A stretch of DNA of 64,000 nt, from positions 558,001-622,000 of the forward strand of contig NZ_CP079094.1 of NCBI RefSeq assembly GCF_019285595.1, written 5' to 3'. The DNA comes from Rickettsiella endosymbiont of Dermanyssus gallinae (GTDB lineage Bacteria > Pseudomonadota > Gammaproteobacteria > Diplorickettsiales > Diplorickettsiaceae). The notes below the pieces were generated by a model. The model saw only the letters and a list, made by a program, of their open reading frames with translations, had not been told where the DNA came from and ran no database searches. Every line of letters starts with the position of its first letter. Within the stretch, counting starts at the first letter, position 1. Of the stretch, positions 63,550 through 64,000 are shown in pieces. A program made the translations under genes and the position numbers.

Positions 63550-64000
63550 CTATTCTGTCCAATTCAAACAAAAAACGGCTATTTTTCTTAATATTTTGCT
63601 TGTCGCCATATTGGCAGCAATCGCTGCACCGTGTGGATTATCCATCGGGGCGGGTTGTACCACCATAAAATCTTTTGTTGCAACAATGCGGTTGGTATGT
63701 GCATTAATTAATTGAACACGCATGGCAATGCGGAATTGACTAGGGTTGCTTCTAAATTCTTGCTGAAAACTTAATAGCTGTGTATTCAGAATCCAATCAT
63801 AGTAAGTGGTGGCCGGTGTATTAATAATAGCCTGAAAATAACCGGTATTTTGTAATGATTTTATTAATAACGGATGCAGCATATGCGGTGGCGTATCGAT
63901 CCAACGGTTTTGAGTAAAGTATTGGATCTGATAGCAGTCAGGACTATAGATCATGCGTGGATTACTGTAGAGCGCATTGGCGCGCGGTTGCGTGACTAAT
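63550..64000 (-). CDS. ABC transporter auxiliary lipoprotein (PqiC-like), partial
   Basis: The reading frame is open beyond the window edge, so the 5' end with the presumed lipobox is missing. The visible part resembles the ABC_trans_aux family (partner lipoproteins of Mla/Pqi-type transporters): QPRANALYSNPRMIYSPDCYQ, QIQYFTQNRWIDTPPHMLHP, LIKSLQNTGYFQAI, and WILNTQLLSFQQEF in the usual order. The family acts in the periplasm with an MlaD-type protein, whose gene would be expected just outside the window. The last residues (AVFCLNWTE) end the gene at 63550. Confidence 0.7.
   Translation of the reverse strand, partial: LVTQPRANALYSNPRMIYSPDCYQIQYFTQNRWIDTPPHMLHPLLIKSLQNTGYFQAIINTPATTYYDWILNTQLLSFQQEFRSNPSQFRIAMRVQLINAHTNRIVATKDFMVVQPAPMDNPHGAAIAANMATSKILRKIAVFCLNWTE

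Overview
The window comes from an AT-rich gammaproteobacterium of the order Legionellales, most like Rickettsiella or another Coxiellaceae-type intracellular bacterium. Evidence: adjacent icmT and icmS genes of a Dot/Icm type IVB secretion system, housekeeping genes of gammaproteobacterial type (putA, aceE-aceF-lpdA, recG, accB-accC-prmA, hemA), low GC, and cyclodipeptide synthase genes of the kind known from this group. This placement rests on family recognition, not on a database search.

Layout. 1-3340: cargo block with a cyclodipeptide synthase (CDPS), a frameshifted PAS histidine kinase, a xenobiotic-type acetyltransferase cut by a stop codon, and an Hsp20 chaperone. 3424-28735: prophage of podovirus type. 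The virion genes run on the minus strand (terL, tail fibre, ejection proteins, tail tubes, capsid, scaffold, portal, terS), followed by SSB, a VRR-NUC nuclease, a DnaB-like helicase, a repressor and its operator region, and xis-int on the plus strand. I recognise no lysis genes. 28810-40386: a second integrated element bounded by 60-bp direct repeats of the tRNA-Phe 3' end. It has a P4-type integrase, an AlpA-like regulator, a CHC2 primase and a TOPRIM/DUF927 helicase, an iteron-rich presumptive origin and its own small-terminase-like gene, which together look like a phage satellite. Its cargo is a gamma-carbonic-anhydrase-like protein, a PAS-LuxR regulator, a response regulator, a second CDPS and the 3' half of a second kinase. 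40338-40413: intact tRNA-Phe. 40658-64000: chromosomal backbone.

The strongest anomaly is a 247-bp non-coding, highly structured element present six times at near identity (6582, 18415, 21653, 54706, 59780, 62820). It makes no target duplication. In five genes (tail fibre, scaffold, a small phage gene, prmA and a hypothetical gene) removing exactly 247 bp restores one continuous reading frame; at the sixth site it replaces the last codons of lpdA. Three copies lie in the sense and three in the antisense direction of the host gene, so RNA splicing alone cannot explain them. I do not recognise it as a named family.

Other points for a second look: the duplicated CDPS plus PAS-kinase module, which suggests a cyclodipeptide signalling circuit carried by mobile DNA; about 510 bp of GC-rich, pyrimidine-rich sequence at 38410-38921 that occupies the place of the 5' half of the second kinase gene and may be foreign or an assembly artefact; a 123-bp inverted-end repeat in two copies; and three REP-like palindromes between backbone genes.
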